Shown piece after piece: positions 25,134-37,500 of a stretch of DNA of 64,000 nt. A model generated the notes under the pieces. The model saw only the letters and a list, made by a program, of their open reading frames with translations, did no database searches and was not told the DNA's origin. Position 1 is the stretch's first letter. The number at the start of each line of letters is the position of its first letter. Position numbers and translations under genes: made by a program. This DNA comes from Paramacrobiotus metropolitanus (Eukaryota > Tardigrada > Eutardigrada > Parachela > Macrobiotidae): positions 558,001 through 622,000 of the forward strand of contig NW_026570227.1 of the NCBI RefSeq assembly GCF_019649055.1. Direction: 5' to 3'.

Positions 25134-25560
25134 TCACTCATCTGCGGTTAGCCGGTTAGCCGTCAAAGTTGAGTCGAAGTTGAGGCCCCTTCGTACGTCC
25201 ACGTACGGCATCGAAGTGGTGAGTTGATCCACGTAGAATCCGTATTGACCACAGGCGTCGAGGAAACGTACACGCCACTCCGTACGGTCAGCGCTGATGC
25301 CGACTAACAACTTCGCACACAGCCTTGTGGGCCATGCACTCGCAGCCTGAACTCAGAGTGGTCACCCATCCAAATCCAAACCGCGCTCGATGTAGGCTAT
25401 CTTTCAAAATCCGAAGATCCATCCATTTAGCTACACGGAGTGTGGCTAAATCACTGTTTGGGAGGCGCATAAGGTCGCTTAGCAAGCGTATCTCGAAATG
25501 CGCATGAGTAATTTCCTTCAAGCTGCCCTGTATTCTTGGAAAAATCTCTTCCCCTTTTTT
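25134..25560 (-). pseudogene. Unknown protein-coding relic with one frameshift
   Basis: Two abutting minus-strand frames look like one protein. The first includes LLSDLMRLPNSDLATLRVA and FGFGWVTTLSSGCECMAHK (to about 25290). The second, displaced by one base, includes EWRVRFLDACGQYGFYVDQL and ends at a TGA at 25134. The open frame extends upstream to an AAAAAG acceptor-like site near 25550. I do not recognise the family. Composition is clearly protein-like. The frameshift suggests decay or a base error. Confidence 0.4.
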
Positions 25561-26929
25561 AATTACCTTAACATTTCATACGAAGTATGGCCATCCAATT
25601 TATAAACATTAAATTGCGTTTTCTCGCTATACAGATACATGTGAGATCGAATCGGCATTTATGCTCTTCGTTACTCATGAGCATGTTATAACGCTCCAGA
25701 GTATGCAATATGCACGTTTGTGGATCGGAGAAATACCAGAACTTACACGTGTGTACGAGTAACTTGTTTGTAATTTTTTTACCTGTTACCACGTTTAAAG
25801 TATTTTTATTTCTTTTGCCTGTTCAGTAATAAATTTGTAGGTGTATTTCAGTACAATTGTATTTTTCAGTGCATTTATTACTCTACTCATTGTGCGTTAT
25901 TGGTTGTTCTGACTGCTTGACTGGACAGATGTAAACCGGTACATTGAAGGTGCGGAGTCAATGCTTTCCAGTCCTGCGGCCTGCAAGTTGAGGCTCGTCG
26001 CATGAAGTCCAGGACGATTCAAGCATTGGCCGCCACTCCGCAACAGCAGCGATGCCGCTCTACTTTGTTCACCATCTGGAATTATTCCCTGGCGTTTACT
26101 ACGCTGCATCACGACTACGCAGTACACCCGTGGCGCGTCCTTCCACACTAATCGACCGGTTTCGCCACAGTGGGTTTTTGCCTTTGGCCCTGCCTATTTA
26201 AACGGCCACTATAGAAGTTTACTGATCTTGTTTCCACCGGAATAACAATTGACTACAGTCTTTACAATACCAGTACTTATTTTAGTTTCACCTTTACCGG
26301 TTTGCCTTCACATTTTAATTAGGTACGTCCAAAGAACAGTCAGTGCAACTGTTCCACGGCTACTTCTTTTTCCCTTTTGCTAACCACGGTGGCGGTCAGC
26401 AGCAGCATCTGGGAAAGGGGAAGGGCAAGAAGTGGTCGCCCGTACATAGTTCATACCTGTTTGTAATAATGCCTTTTTTCCTGTACTTAATTTGTGGTAG
26501 TGGTTGTTTAATTTCCCTAGTAGGCTGTCATTCGATAAGATGTACGTTTTTTTATGTATGAAATTTGAAAACTATGAATGATGTTTTGCACTTTCTTTGA
26601 AATGACGTATTTTTGTCTTGTGATGGCCCTATTCTAGTATATCCAAAATTCTGCTAAAAAATTAGAGGGTGTTCTCTGTAAGTGCAACATCAGGTAATTA
26701 ACTGCAAAATGGATTTGAAGTACGAATATACTTCTGTGTCGGTCAAGGCTGGAATGACATTTGCGGGGCATGACACACTTGCAAGCAGAGATTCTGTAGC
26801 GGAAATTTTATTGGACATTCTACAATAATACAGGCGCCATAAACGCTATCAAGCTGAATACTGACACTATCAAGTTCTGTGGATATAAGGGGAGAAACCG
26901 CTATACTGAAACCATTTCCCTGTTTTGCT
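25561..26929. other. No gene recognised
   Basis: An 83-codon minus frame at 25897-26148 has protein-like composition but no recognised motif. Otherwise AT-rich filler. Confidence 0.4.
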
Positions 26930-27038
26930 GCCGTCACCCGGCTGGAGTTTTACGTTGTGGATAAACATGGTGCTTATGTGCCGCGCCAGATTTAACCGTA
27001 TGTACTGCCGTAACGTCACACTCCAGCCGGGTGACGGC
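26930..27038. mobile_element. 109-bp MITE, copy 2
   Basis: Perfect inverted ends GCCGTCACCCGGCTGGAGT and ACTCCAGCCGGGTGACGGC around a core close to the copy at 10692-10800. It sits about 50 bp upstream of the truncated RT at 27092. Confidence 0.8.
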
Positions 27039-27091
27039 ATCACTCCGTGAAATGGTTTTCCCCCGATATATAGCCTGTTACTACAGCTGTC

Positions 27092-28108
27092 TTGTACCGA
27101 AACACGCATCACGTAGTACAGCAGCGGTTACGGGCCGGCAAACACCTTTCCCGCTGGGTGGAAGTGCGAACTGGGGTCCCGCAAGGGTCCATTTTTGGTC
27201 CGAACTTGTTTTCCATTTACATTAATGATTTTCTACAAACCGATTTCAAAGGCGTGCAACTAGAAAGTTTTGCCGACGACACCATCTGCTATGTCATAGC
27301 GGATACGAAAGCGATGGCTGCTAGCAAACTACAAAGTGCACTGCCGGCTATTACAGAGTGGTTCAACACCCACCATCTCGCAATTAACGAAAAAAAGTCA
27401 AAGTTATTGTTTGTTAATTCTGCTCGCAGTCATGAAACCGAAGTACCAACAATTGTTTTGAACGGTCATCAGCTTAAAGCAGAAACAGCTGTCAAGCATT
27501 TGGGAGTGATAATTGACCAACACTTAAAATGGGCTGACCATTATAATAAGGTCCATAAAAGCGTTAGTCATGGAATTGCCCTCATTAATCGTGCAAAAGA
27601 CGGTCTGTGTGATTCTCAACGCATTGGGCTTTTTTACGCATTTGTCCAGTCTCACCTGGACTACTGTTCTACTGTGCGGAACGGAGCGTCTGCGTCCTTG
27701 CGGGAGAAGTTGGCTGTTGCACAACGAAACGCTGTTCGGGCGATCGCGAATTACCCGAGAACGCCAGTGATGGAACTAATGGACCGATTCGGGATACTGC
27801 CGTTGTCCACCAGATGGAAGCACCAGGAAGCCTGTTGGTTGTACAAGATCCGGCATCCTGTGACCTTCAACGTCCCCACGTACATCGCGGAAATGCTTGT
27901 ATTCGATGAGCCGAAGAAGCCGTACAACTTGCGACAGGACAGTCGCCCGACCATCAAAACGGAGGCGAGGACGAAAACTGGAGAAGCAACTCTAGCGTGG
28001 AGGCTGAATAAACTGTTGGATAAAATATACCGTTCTGATAGTGATGTTCTTAATTTACGTTCTCTGTCGTGTTTTAAAGCCGCTGTGTTATCTGCCTGCT
28101 TTTTCTAA
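27092..28108 (+). CDS. Non-LTR reverse transcriptase, C-terminal half, 5'-truncated
   Basis: An uninterrupted 338-codon frame. It begins inside the RT palm: RTGVPQGSIFGPNLFSIYIN (motif B region) is followed by the catalytic SFADDTICY, then HHLAINEKKSKLL, KHLGVIIDQHLKW and a thumb-like helical region, ending with a short tail typical of CR1/Jockey-like LINEs. Fingers and endonuclease are missing, so the 5' end was lost. The ATG at 27092 is incidental. The unbroken frame suggests a younger copy than the one at 19.6-20.6 kb. It reverse-transcribes its own RNA in intact relatives; this fragment should be inactive. Confidence 0.8.
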   Translation: MYRNTHHVVQQRLRAGKHLSRWVEVRTGVPQGSIFGPNLFSIYINDFLQTDFKGVQLESFADDTICYVIADTKAMAASKLQSALPAITEWFNTHHLAINEKKSKLLFVNSARSHETEVPTIVLNGHQLKAETAVKHLGVIIDQHLKWADHYNKVHKSVSHGIALINRAKDGLCDSQRIGLFYAFVQSHLDYCSTVRNGASASLREKLAVAQRNAVRAIANYPRTPVMELMDRFGILPLSTRWKHQEACWLYKIRHPVTFNVPTYIAEMLVFDEPKKPYNLRQDSRPTIKTEARTKTGEATLAWRLNKLLDKIYRSDSDVLNLRSLSCFKAAVLSACFF

Positions 28109-31100
28109 TTTCTTGGTTATTGGATGCTAGTTATTCGACAATAACTCTTGATGTTCAGCCAGGTTTAAAATCGCATGCTAGACTGTCAACCTAGCCGGAA
28201 ATGGGCTACCTGCTCTGATTGCAATTAAATTAAAAAATTATTGACAATGCGACTACTTTAGTACTACAAGGGTAGCTATTGATAATTAACGGAAATATCC
28301 CGGCGAGTGGTACTATACATTCGTATACATGAGCGGGAAGTTTCGTTTTCACGCTCTCCAGGACACAACTTTTACGAAACATTATTTCATGATATTACAT
28401 ACATAAGTAATTAGGAATTTATTGAATAAATGCAATTTTACAAGGTCCTTACACAATCTAGTTTACAAGGTCTCGTTGTGGTGTGATATGCATTCATTGT
28501 ACGGATTGAAAACGGGTGTTGCCAAGTGGGCGTTTTTTGCCCAATGTATCAGGATCTTTGTCTCCGTAAGTATACGAAGATTGTTATGACACGAAGCAAA
28601 GCACGCTGACAGCAGTATCATCACACCAGTACGATAAGACATACTAACCAGTTTCCAACATAATGATTATTAACTAGTTTAGCAACAAGTTTAGCAACAG
28701 AAGCTTAGCAGCACCGTGTGGATGCATGGGTCAGACGTGAACGTTGTCTTTGGCAGTGTTGATATGTCCTAAACTGGGATATTTTGATTTATTTTTGTGC
28801 TCTTTGATCTCGATATTTTGTGCTCGCTCTGAATAAATTCCCATTTGTTCATCGTGTTGTGCTTCTCATATTACTCGTCACTCGGGATCCGTGGATAAAT
28901 TACGTATTCCTCACACCGTTATAGTTGTTTAATTCCTGTAAGTCTTGTTCGCTTACACCTTCACAGACGGTAAGTCGTGCAAAAGAGTAACGGCAAATGC
29001 AGTGATGGTGCTGTGACTCCGGTGGCGGTTGCAGAAACGGGAGAACGGCGAAACCAGCACTACAATATGCGCTGTGTAACTCTGATGGGAACCGACGGTA
29101 CAAAGTGTTGATTATTCCCTTAATAGCAGTACTATGCGGTTCGTACTGGAGCTTTAAACTATGGCATACGGAAGATAAAGATCACGGCGATGCATTCAAC
29201 TGCAGACTAGTAGCTGCAAACCCGAACCCGGTTCAATAGCCTTTTCCAGAATTATCGTTTGTGGGCCGATTGACTCCACAATTTGGGGAGAATTGTGTAA
29301 AAGAAGCTAAGCCGCTGCTCGTCCGCTCCGGAACAAATCGCAGGCTACTAGGGCAGAAATTTTCAAGCTTGCCGGTCGCCCGTGATTTCGCTGGAGCTGT
29401 TCCGTGAAGCTTCCTGTGCGGTTGACACCGGCAAGCACGAACTCGCAAATTCAGAACGCGAAAGCCCGTATTTTCAGTATTGAATTTTCAGTCTTGCATG
29501 CAGGTGTTTTGGGTTAGCTATATACCTCATAAACATAAACATAAGGCTTTTCACATAAAGATAAACATAAACGTAAAGATTAGCCACATAAACATAAAGC
29601 TCAAATTCATAATAATTATGTTTAATACACAAACATAAATGTGGAAGGACATACTATTATGCGTAGACTTTATTACTAACTGGAACGGTTACCATGGAGG
29701 ACATTTTATTCGCAAAAACGTCCGTGCAAGTGTTCCAGTTTCCCGAACGCGGTCGTAAATTGGTTGTATGAATTTTTTTTATTGATTTATCATTGCAAAT
29801 ATGAGTACGAGGACATTTGGGTGCGATGAACACCCGGGAACTAACTTCACAGAAAATTTTATATTGACAAAAATGTCATATCCAATTATTTTCACCGTCT
29901 GTTTTGACAAATTACGGTCCCCAAAAAATTATCGTATCTTCAAACTACATTTTAAAAGATCATAGTGCTTCACAGTTTTAAGTCATAGAAAAAAAATTTC
30001 AGAAATTAAATTCCCTCTCGACTGCTGCGCCCATAGCAGCATTGTGACAAGCTCTGGCGACTAGATCCATAGCTGAATATTTGGGGACAGCTGGATTTAG
30101 TACACGTAGCAAATCAGAATAATTAGTAAAAAAAGAAAAACAAACATCACTACTTCTACAACAAATCTAGAACAACAAGATACTGGAAATAAACAAATAT
30201 GTGCGAGTACTCGTACTCGTACTGGATGCTGTGCGTTTTAAACTTAAATTTAATTTTAAAATTCCGACCGTGATGACCGTAGCGTTGCGAGCTGCAGAGC
30301 AGTCGGGTGTTCACAGCACCCAAATGTCATCGTAAACAAACTACTGGCGCTGTATTTCGCCTTTTCTCAACAACAGATCCATTTCGCTGTACGTGTAGTT
30401 TGAACAATTCATACTCGTATTTGTCGTATATATGGAACCAGTTGTGTGGATGCTTATGCTTTATTCTTGGAAAACATCGAATTTTCTTCGTGGACGTTTT
30501 TTTATATTTTATTGTTATTATTTTGATGGTGTATGTGTGGCAGACCCAGATTTCATAACCAACTAACAGTGTTCTTTCTGAACAGGGTTCTTACTGGCCG
30601 TAACGGGGAGTATGTACAGCCTCCAACGGGGGCGATGTCGCCGATGTGTAACGTAGACGGACGGGCTAGTGCTCTTGTGACTCACAGTGCAGAACACGCA
30701 GCACACCGCGCACACATCGCGCTGGCCCCTCACGCGTCCGGTCCCTTTTCACTGGTCAGGGTGACTCATCGTTCGCCGTGCACGTGCTGATTTCTGCATC
30801 TCTTCAGGCTGAAGTTCTCTTGCCATTTCATGGATTTCGGTGCGTTAAGCTGTTCACCGGAATTCTATAGTACTGTATTTCACCGCTTTCCTGCATCATT
30901 TGTCGATAAAGCATACCAATAATTGGCGAAGATCGATCCGAACTTTCACAGTATTATTGGTCTTTTTGCTCTGTCGCCTTGTAAGACACGCTTTTACAGG
31001 TTTAGACGACGGAAATATTTGAAAAGTTCCATCGAACCTGAAGACCGTTGCCCGTTATTTCGCTGTTCGGATACTTGCAAGGTAAGACTGGAGCGTTTTA

Positions 31101-31677
31101 TTCGGCAACAATCAGTTCAGATAACACTGAGCTACTTAAATTTAATGATTCAGGAATTTAGTGTAAAGGCAGTATTAGGATAATGCACCGAATATTCGGA
31201 TGCATTGGTAGACCGGAGCGCAGCGTTCGCGTTAAGGTTGAGGACTGCAGATCGATGTTAGGTCCTGTTTTCCATAGACGAAAAAACAGCTGCGGAAACA
31301 CACAGTTGCGGCTGGAATAAGAAAGCCTTTATACCGGGTGGCTTAACAAAATGGCCGTGTTCGCTTTTGGTTTTTCTCGCGGACGATTTGTTGCATTATA
31401 ACGTTTTACAGTAATTCCACAGAAACTTTTCTTGACTACTACAAACAATAAAGTTTTTGCACCAAAATTGATGCCTGCTCGTTAGCAATCGCGCGAAATG
31501 AAACTGAGCAAAAATTTATCGTGTCCTAGCTCGCAAAATTCATTTGCGTCATTTCTTTCCCGTAAGAGCTCTTTGAACTGTTTTGATTGCTTTATCCAGA
31601 GAATGGCTTCTTCTTTCAGTTATAGAAAACTGTTGGCTACAAGAAAATCGGTTAAAAGATACCTTTTTCCTTAATAC
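28109..31677. other. No gene recognised; contains a CATAAA microsatellite
   Basis: No convincing coding frame. The longest plus-strand frames (30307-30558, 30533-30790, 30923-31183) show no domain. 29527-29640 is a degenerate simple repeat. Confidence 0.45.
29527..29640. repeat. Degenerate (CATAAA)n microsatellite
   Basis: Many copies of CATAAACATAAA and CATAAAGATAAA with interruptions. Confidence 0.8.
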
Positions 31678-31933
31678 TGTAACGAGTAGGGGTGTGGCCC
31701 TCTAGATTGTCATGTGATTGGCTCTGTTAGTTGTTCATGTTCGTTCATGCGTTTTGCTCGACGCTGCACAGCAGCGGTCCGATGCATGCATGCGGCTTCG
31801 CCGCTGTAAGTTCTCTAGATTTCTCTGCTTGGGCCTTGTTCAGATCTTGGAATAAAGGATCTTTGTTCCCGGGATCGAGGCTCTGGGCAGTTTCCCCATT
31901 ATTTTAGGGTCACATTCAGGATTGTTTGTGACA
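31678..31933 (+). repeat. 5' LTR of the small LTR element
   Basis: 256 bp, TG...CA ends. Contains GGAATAAAGGATC, a plausible polyadenylation signal. Differs from the 3' LTR at about three positions near 31730-31765. Confidence 0.85.
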
Positions 31934-32143
31934 AGTGGCGCTCCTGTATCTTATCACCCGCAACAGCGACAGAATTGCGCTTTTCAGTGGGTTATTTTCT
32001 CCAAATACCCGCTACGGACCGACAAAGTTTCCCTTATTCGACGTTACACGCACGTTTCGATTTGGGGATCGAATCGGTGAGGATTTCAGCTTTTGCTGCT
32101 TTAGAATTTTTTTTATTATTATTTGTCATCGCTGAGATGAATA

Positions 32144-33217
32144 ATGGACGACGATTTTGTCGATAACTATCTGAATTATCTTGGTAAATTACGGTATAAA
32201 CCTGATTTACAATTAATCAGAAATCAGTATTTTTACTGCTGTGACATTATTTCTAATGCTTTCTTATATTTACGTAATTTATATTGCAATAAATGTTTAG
32301 AATTTGCTCAAATTATCGACGAAGTCGTGCATTTAACAGCTAATGCTGAAGAATTAATTGAAACATTTTATTTTCAAATATCCAAGAAACTGAATTATTC
32401 TCATATTGACGAGATCACAACATTAGCTGAAGCTGAATACTTTTTGTACGAAAATGTTCGTGATACAACATCTAATTTTTTTGTAGATATTATTGAGAAG
32501 CAGCAGCTGAATAATTTTGCGCTGTCATCGATTACGGATTTTTCATCGCTCTCACGCAAAAGCGTGCCTGCACGCGTTTATGCGATAACAACAGAAAATG
32601 TGTCAAACAGCTCTGCTGCCAAGGAAATTATAGCGAAGCAGTGTGAAACGGCCAAAGCCGATACTGCTAAATTTAGTTTTGATATAGACATCGACAAGAT
32701 AATTTCTCGAATTTTTTCGGGAAAGGAGAGCGGCAGCATCAATGGGCGCAGGGCGGAGAAATCCGAAATAAGTGTAGCGGCACAGCAGAATGCTGTTACC
32801 AGTTGTCCTCCATTCGCTGCTGTGCCCCCTTCAAATGGTGTCACGAGCGGAGGAAGCAGGGCGGACATATCCGAGCACATTTGTAGTGTGCGTCAGCATA
32901 ATGCTGTTTCCTGCAGCAGCATACAGGTTCCTTCCATAATTTGTCAGCCGGTGGCTGTAATGAAGAAACGGGTTCGCTCCTCGACACGCATTGCCCCCGG
33001 TAAAGGCAGTAAGAGCAGCAGCATGGACTATTGCTACCTTCGACGATGGGGTGCAGAACCGCGCTCGTTGTTGTACAACGGTGGCTGGATCGTTGCAGCA
33101 CTTGCTGATGGTTACTGCATTCTGCAGTGCACCCTGCGCATTTACGCGACAAATGTTCCAGATCCACCGCAACCGCTGGTACACCATGGAAAACAGCTTG
33201 TACGCTGCGAAGGGTAG
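32144..33217 (+). CDS. Unknown 357-aa protein of the small LTR element
   Basis: This is the only long frame between the LTRs, starting MDDDFVDNYLNYLGKL. The first ~150 residues are helical and hydrophobic/acidic. The middle is rich in Ala and Ser, and a basic KKRVRSSTRIAPGKGSK stretch lies around residues 280-300. Position after the 5' LTR suggests a Gag-like role, but I see no zinc knuckle and no family resemblance. Its long open state in a pol-less element suggests the protein may be retained by selection or be young. Composition becomes less protein-like after about residue 305. Confidence 0.45.
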   Translation: MDDDFVDNYLNYLGKLRYKPDLQLIRNQYFYCCDIISNAFLYLRNLYCNKCLEFAQIIDEVVHLTANAEELIETFYFQISKKLNYSHIDEITTLAEAEYFLYENVRDTTSNFFVDIIEKQQLNNFALSSITDFSSLSRKSVPARVYAITTENVSNSSAAKEIIAKQCETAKADTAKFSFDIDIDKIISRIFSGKESGSINGRRAEKSEISVAAQQNAVTSCPPFAAVPPSNGVTSGGSRADISEHICSVRQHNAVSCSSIQVPSIICQPVAVMKKRVRSSTRIAPGKGSKSSSMDYCYLRRWGAEPRSLLYNGGWIVAALADGYCILQCTLRIYATNVPDPPQPLVHHGKQLVRCEG

Positions 33218-33906
33218 ACCGGTGTAACCGGGCGGCTCATAACGCCACGCCACTTCCGGTCGGATACGCTACGCCTCGTACCTTGTACGACATGACGTTC
33301 TTGTGCATGCTAGGCGTACACATGAATTTGCTCGCACTTAATGCGGCGGTTTGCGTAATTTTACGTCAAATGCGTTTCTTTGTTATTTCATTACTGGCAT
33401 CTTTCATAAATGCGGCGGCTTGCATTTACACACGGAAGGTGCTTTATTTTAAAAATTGTGAACGCGTTCTGCGGCATTTTTAGTATCAAGCATCGCGTAA
33501 AATTACGGTTGAGCGTGTTTTATACGGAAGATGCTTTTTGCATTTGGGACAGTGCTGCGCACACAGTGCGATGCGGTCGCAGTAATGCGTTCGGCACGTT
33601 TGTGGCATTTTTTTAGGGCAGCCTGCCGTATGAAGTCCAAAACCGAACGTTTGCCAGCAAAGACGGGAGCGGGATGAAGCAGCAAGGGTGCGGCGGTCCC
33701 TAAGGGTTGATTGCGGCTCTTCGCCTGCTGTCGCGACCGGCTGCCCTGGGAATGGCGCATTTACGGGAGGATTCGGCAGCCGACGCCAACGGCGTGGTGA
33801 TCAGTGGCTGATGCGGACGCGTCGCTGGATAGCGTTGTTTTTCCCGCTTGTTTTCTGCCCTTGTTTTTGTCGGCTGTGGGGCCAGCCTTCTCCCAGCGGG
33901 GGGACG

Positions 33907-34162
33907 TGTAACGAGTAGGGGTGTGGCCCTCTAGATTGTCATGTGATTGGCTCTGTTAGTGGTTCATGTTCGTTCATGCGTTCAGCTCGACGCTGCACAG
34001 CAGCGGTCCGATGCATGCATGCGGCTTCGCCGCTGTAAGTTCTCTAGATTTCTCTGCTTGGGCCTTGTTCAGATCTTGGAATAAAGGATCTTTGTTCCCG
34101 GGATCGAGGCTCTGGGCAGTTTCCCCATTATTTTAGGGTCACATTCAGGATTGTTTGTGACA
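33907..34162 (+). repeat. 3' LTR of the small LTR element
   Basis: 256 bp copy of 31678-31933, flanked on the right by the target duplication ATAC. Confidence 0.85.
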
Positions 34163-34570
34163 ATACCTTTATCATTAATACTAGTAAAACCATCCTGTTG
34201 ACGGAATATTATTTGGATGTTTCGTAGAATACGGCGACTTGACTAGTAGACCTATGGAGGCGCAGCCACGGATGCAGCCAACAGCGAAACAGAGCCTGAC
34301 GTCGAATGGCATCGGACGTCGCTTCCTAGCAGACTTAAAGTGATTAAACTGCTGACAAAATTAGTGTTCGCCAGATTTAGTGAGGAAGCTAATGTACTAC
34401 AGTGAGTTTAGAACTGCATAAGCTGTGTAATAATGCACAATATTTTTAACCTACGCGGGTAACTTTAGTGATAAAGTTACACTGAAGTTATGATCCTTCC
34501 TACAAGCAAAAGATTTTCTGTGATTTTTGTATGTCCGATAGTCGTCATCAGATACTGTGTTTACAGCGGA

Positions 34571-37500
34571 ATGGAAGAAGTGAAGGCGACAGCGCACGCG
34601 TCAGTGTTGGTGTACAATCCCGTTAAGAAGCGCTGGCTGCCGGCGGCATCCTCGAGCCAGAACGCCACCGCCAAGGTGCACGTCTTCCAGCACCGACTCC
34701 ACAGCACATTCCGCGTTGTCGGCCGCCATCTGATGGATTACGAGGTACGCAGGTCCCTTGCACGTGGTTATGGTCTGCTGGCGCGGTAAATGGACGAGGC
34801 ACTGATGATTTGTTGCAGCTGGTGATCAACTGCGCTATCGTTAATACCGGCTGCAAGTACATCCGAGCCACGCCGACATTCCACCAGCTGCACGACGGTG
34901 GCTTAGTATACGGCCTCAGTTTCCTGACCAAGGAGGAAGCCAACATTTTTGCGACAGCCATGGGCGAAGCCATCCAGGCACTCAACGTCGCTCTTCACAA
35001 ACGCAGTATCCCGGGTACGAAAGTATGACTGAGCCTTCTGCCTTCTACGTTCTCTGTCAGGGTTGAACGGATTTCGCAGTTATATTTTCAACGGTTTCAG
35101 AATCGAGCTTGTTTTTTCTTCGTGTGGAGAGTGGGTTCTAACCCGTGTTTGCCAACCAACGCGCGCAAGAACGGTTGAAGCCCGGTTGGGTATCACGTCA
35201 ATTCGCTGACCTACAATTTGCTGACCGACAATCTGCTGACCGACAAACTGTTGACCGACAATTCGCCTTCCTGCTAAATTTTTGATCGGTGTTTTGCTGA
35301 AACCTTTTTGCTGACCGACAACTTGCGTTCCGGTTCGATAGGTTGGTTTTTGAGTTTCCTAACTTCTAATTGCTTTTTCTGAGGTTTCTTAGGTTTGTTG
35401 CATGGGCTGCTCAAGTCAGCAAAATGTCAGCAAGTTGTCGGTGTTCACAAAAAGTCGTTCAGCGATTTGTAGTTTCAACAACTATCGGGTCAGCATTTTG
35501 TCGGTCAGCAAAACGTCACCAGCAAGTTGTCGGTCAGCAGGATAGTTATCAGCGAGTTGTCGGTGTGCCGAGCAGTTGTATGATAACTGTGTTGCGATGG
35601 GTGATGCTATTACAATTTACAGGCATCCAGCCCCGTATCCGCTTTTTGTCTGGTCCGTCTCCGGCCCGCACTTACACTGTGGACGCTCGGACCCGCAAGC
35701 GACCGGTTCTTCCGGAAGAAGACGGTCAACTGGCGGTCACTGAAGACCCGACGACGAAGTCCCCGACGGTCGCAGCCAGTATCGATCTGCCCCCGTTTGA
35801 CAGGTGTGAACGGCGTGGTAGTGTCAATTGTTCCATATGTTTTTTGCTGCTTTAGTAGACCATTAGGGAATCTAATCATGTATGAAAATTCATCCTTGTT
35901 TAGAAACGTAAAACACGCGGTGCTCCTGGAGAGAGAATCCGCCATGCAGCTGGATTTTAATCGGGCAGAAGAAGACACAGCAGACAGGTAATGGCATTTT
36001 ACGGTTTGATCGAGATTGTTTGAAATTCTGTTAACCAAAGTACTGTAAAGTAATTCGTTTTGTTGTATGATGCTTTGTATGTACGCGAGGTTGTACGCGA
36101 GGTGTATCGTACGTTTTCATCGCAGTGGCAATGATTGGTTCGACGATTCGTCCGTAACTAGACCTAATGATTCGGCAGTGAGTCCGACCTGTGAAACGGG
36201 AAATCCGGAGAACACCCATACATCGTTTGACAGCCAGTCCCGGAACAGATCGTCCGAATCGGTACGATTGGTTGACAAAACTAAGTAACAACAATGCACC
36301 GTTATGGCCCCGATGACCGCATCGACAACGCCCGGCTCGAAGAAAAAAAGCGGCAATGTGTGGATAATCAGATTACCGCTCTTTGAAATGCATCAAATTC
36401 TCGGCAGCATGACCTGCACAATGCTGAGAATTTCTAAACATTCCGCTTGTGAGAAATTCTCAACGCTGAAATTGATAACCAAAGCACGTAACAGCTCTAA
36501 CAAAGATAATAACGCTTAATAAAGTTGACTAATTTTGAAATTATGTAAGTATTCTTCATTCGGTATTTCGGTTGCGTTTTTTCAGATCGGGATTGCGCGT
36601 CCGAAATACATTACTCTTCGCAACGAAATATCTAACACTGTAAGTTACCGACTCCCAGTCACGGTAAACGGTTGATATTACGGTAAAATAACTTACCTCA
36701 GTCGATATTACTGCGACTGAGGTCAGGGAGTGATAATTTGTTTGAGATGTACTGCTTAATGCTGGCAAATGGTAATAATTTATGTAACGCCTAAAATTTG
36801 TAGCTTGCAAAGTCGACAAACGTTAACTTTTCTCTGGTTTGATACCGTACGTTTTTTCTAGTCCGAACCTGGACATGCTCCGATGGAGAACGAATTTCTA
36901 GAGCCGGCACAAGCACAAGTCTCACTTCCACCAATTGGTCAGTTACAACTTACAGCCTGCTGTTTTACTCACTTGTTTCTTAAAAATGCCGTAATTCTGT
37001 TATTTGTTGAAAACGTTACGAGAGGTACCTGTACATCAGATCGATGCAATAAATGCAATTGTAATTGCATTTAAATACATTTGTAAATTAATGCAATTAG
37101 TACGTAATAAATGCATTTGTAAATTAATGCAATTAGTATTTCTTTGAATTTTTTTTGGCATATAATATGAAATATAATTTTTTTTTGGCATATAAAAAAA
37201 TATAATAAAAAATAATTTTTTGGCATATAATACTTATAATATGAAAAATAATTATAAGCATAGTTGTGCTGTACTCGGTAACTTTAACTGTAATTCCGAA
37301 ATATGATTTATCCACGAATTATAATTGTGTGAATTGTAATTGAATTATTCGCCAGTATTTATTCAGCATCCGGTGGTTTTTGCAAAACGTTTGATTTGGA
37401 ATTTTCGTCATGTTTTTGTTATTAAAGTAATGATAACAATCATTGCGTTTTAGCAGAGGCGAGTCGGGCCAAAATTTCCCGCACTTTTATAGTTTGATTC

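Larger units (their letters stand above)
31678..34162 (+). mobile_element. Small LTR retroelement lacking pol
   Basis: Two 256-bp direct repeats (31678-31933, 33907-34162) start TGTAACGAG and end TGTGACA, as LTRs do. The host tetranucleotide ATAC flanks both outer ends (31674-31677, 34163-34166), a 4-bp target duplication. A primer-binding-like TGGCGCTCC follows the 5' LTR by two bases, and a G-rich tract (GCGGGGGGA) precedes the 3' LTR. The interior is only about 2 kb with one long frame (32144-33217) and no RT, integrase or protease, so it must depend on another element's enzymes. The LTRs differ at about three positions, so the insertion is fairly young. Confidence 0.85.

Noticed and set aside
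37041-37260. Possible CRISPR-like or centromeric repeat
   Set aside because: AT-rich simple tandem repeats with no spacer pattern, within a eukaryotic intron.
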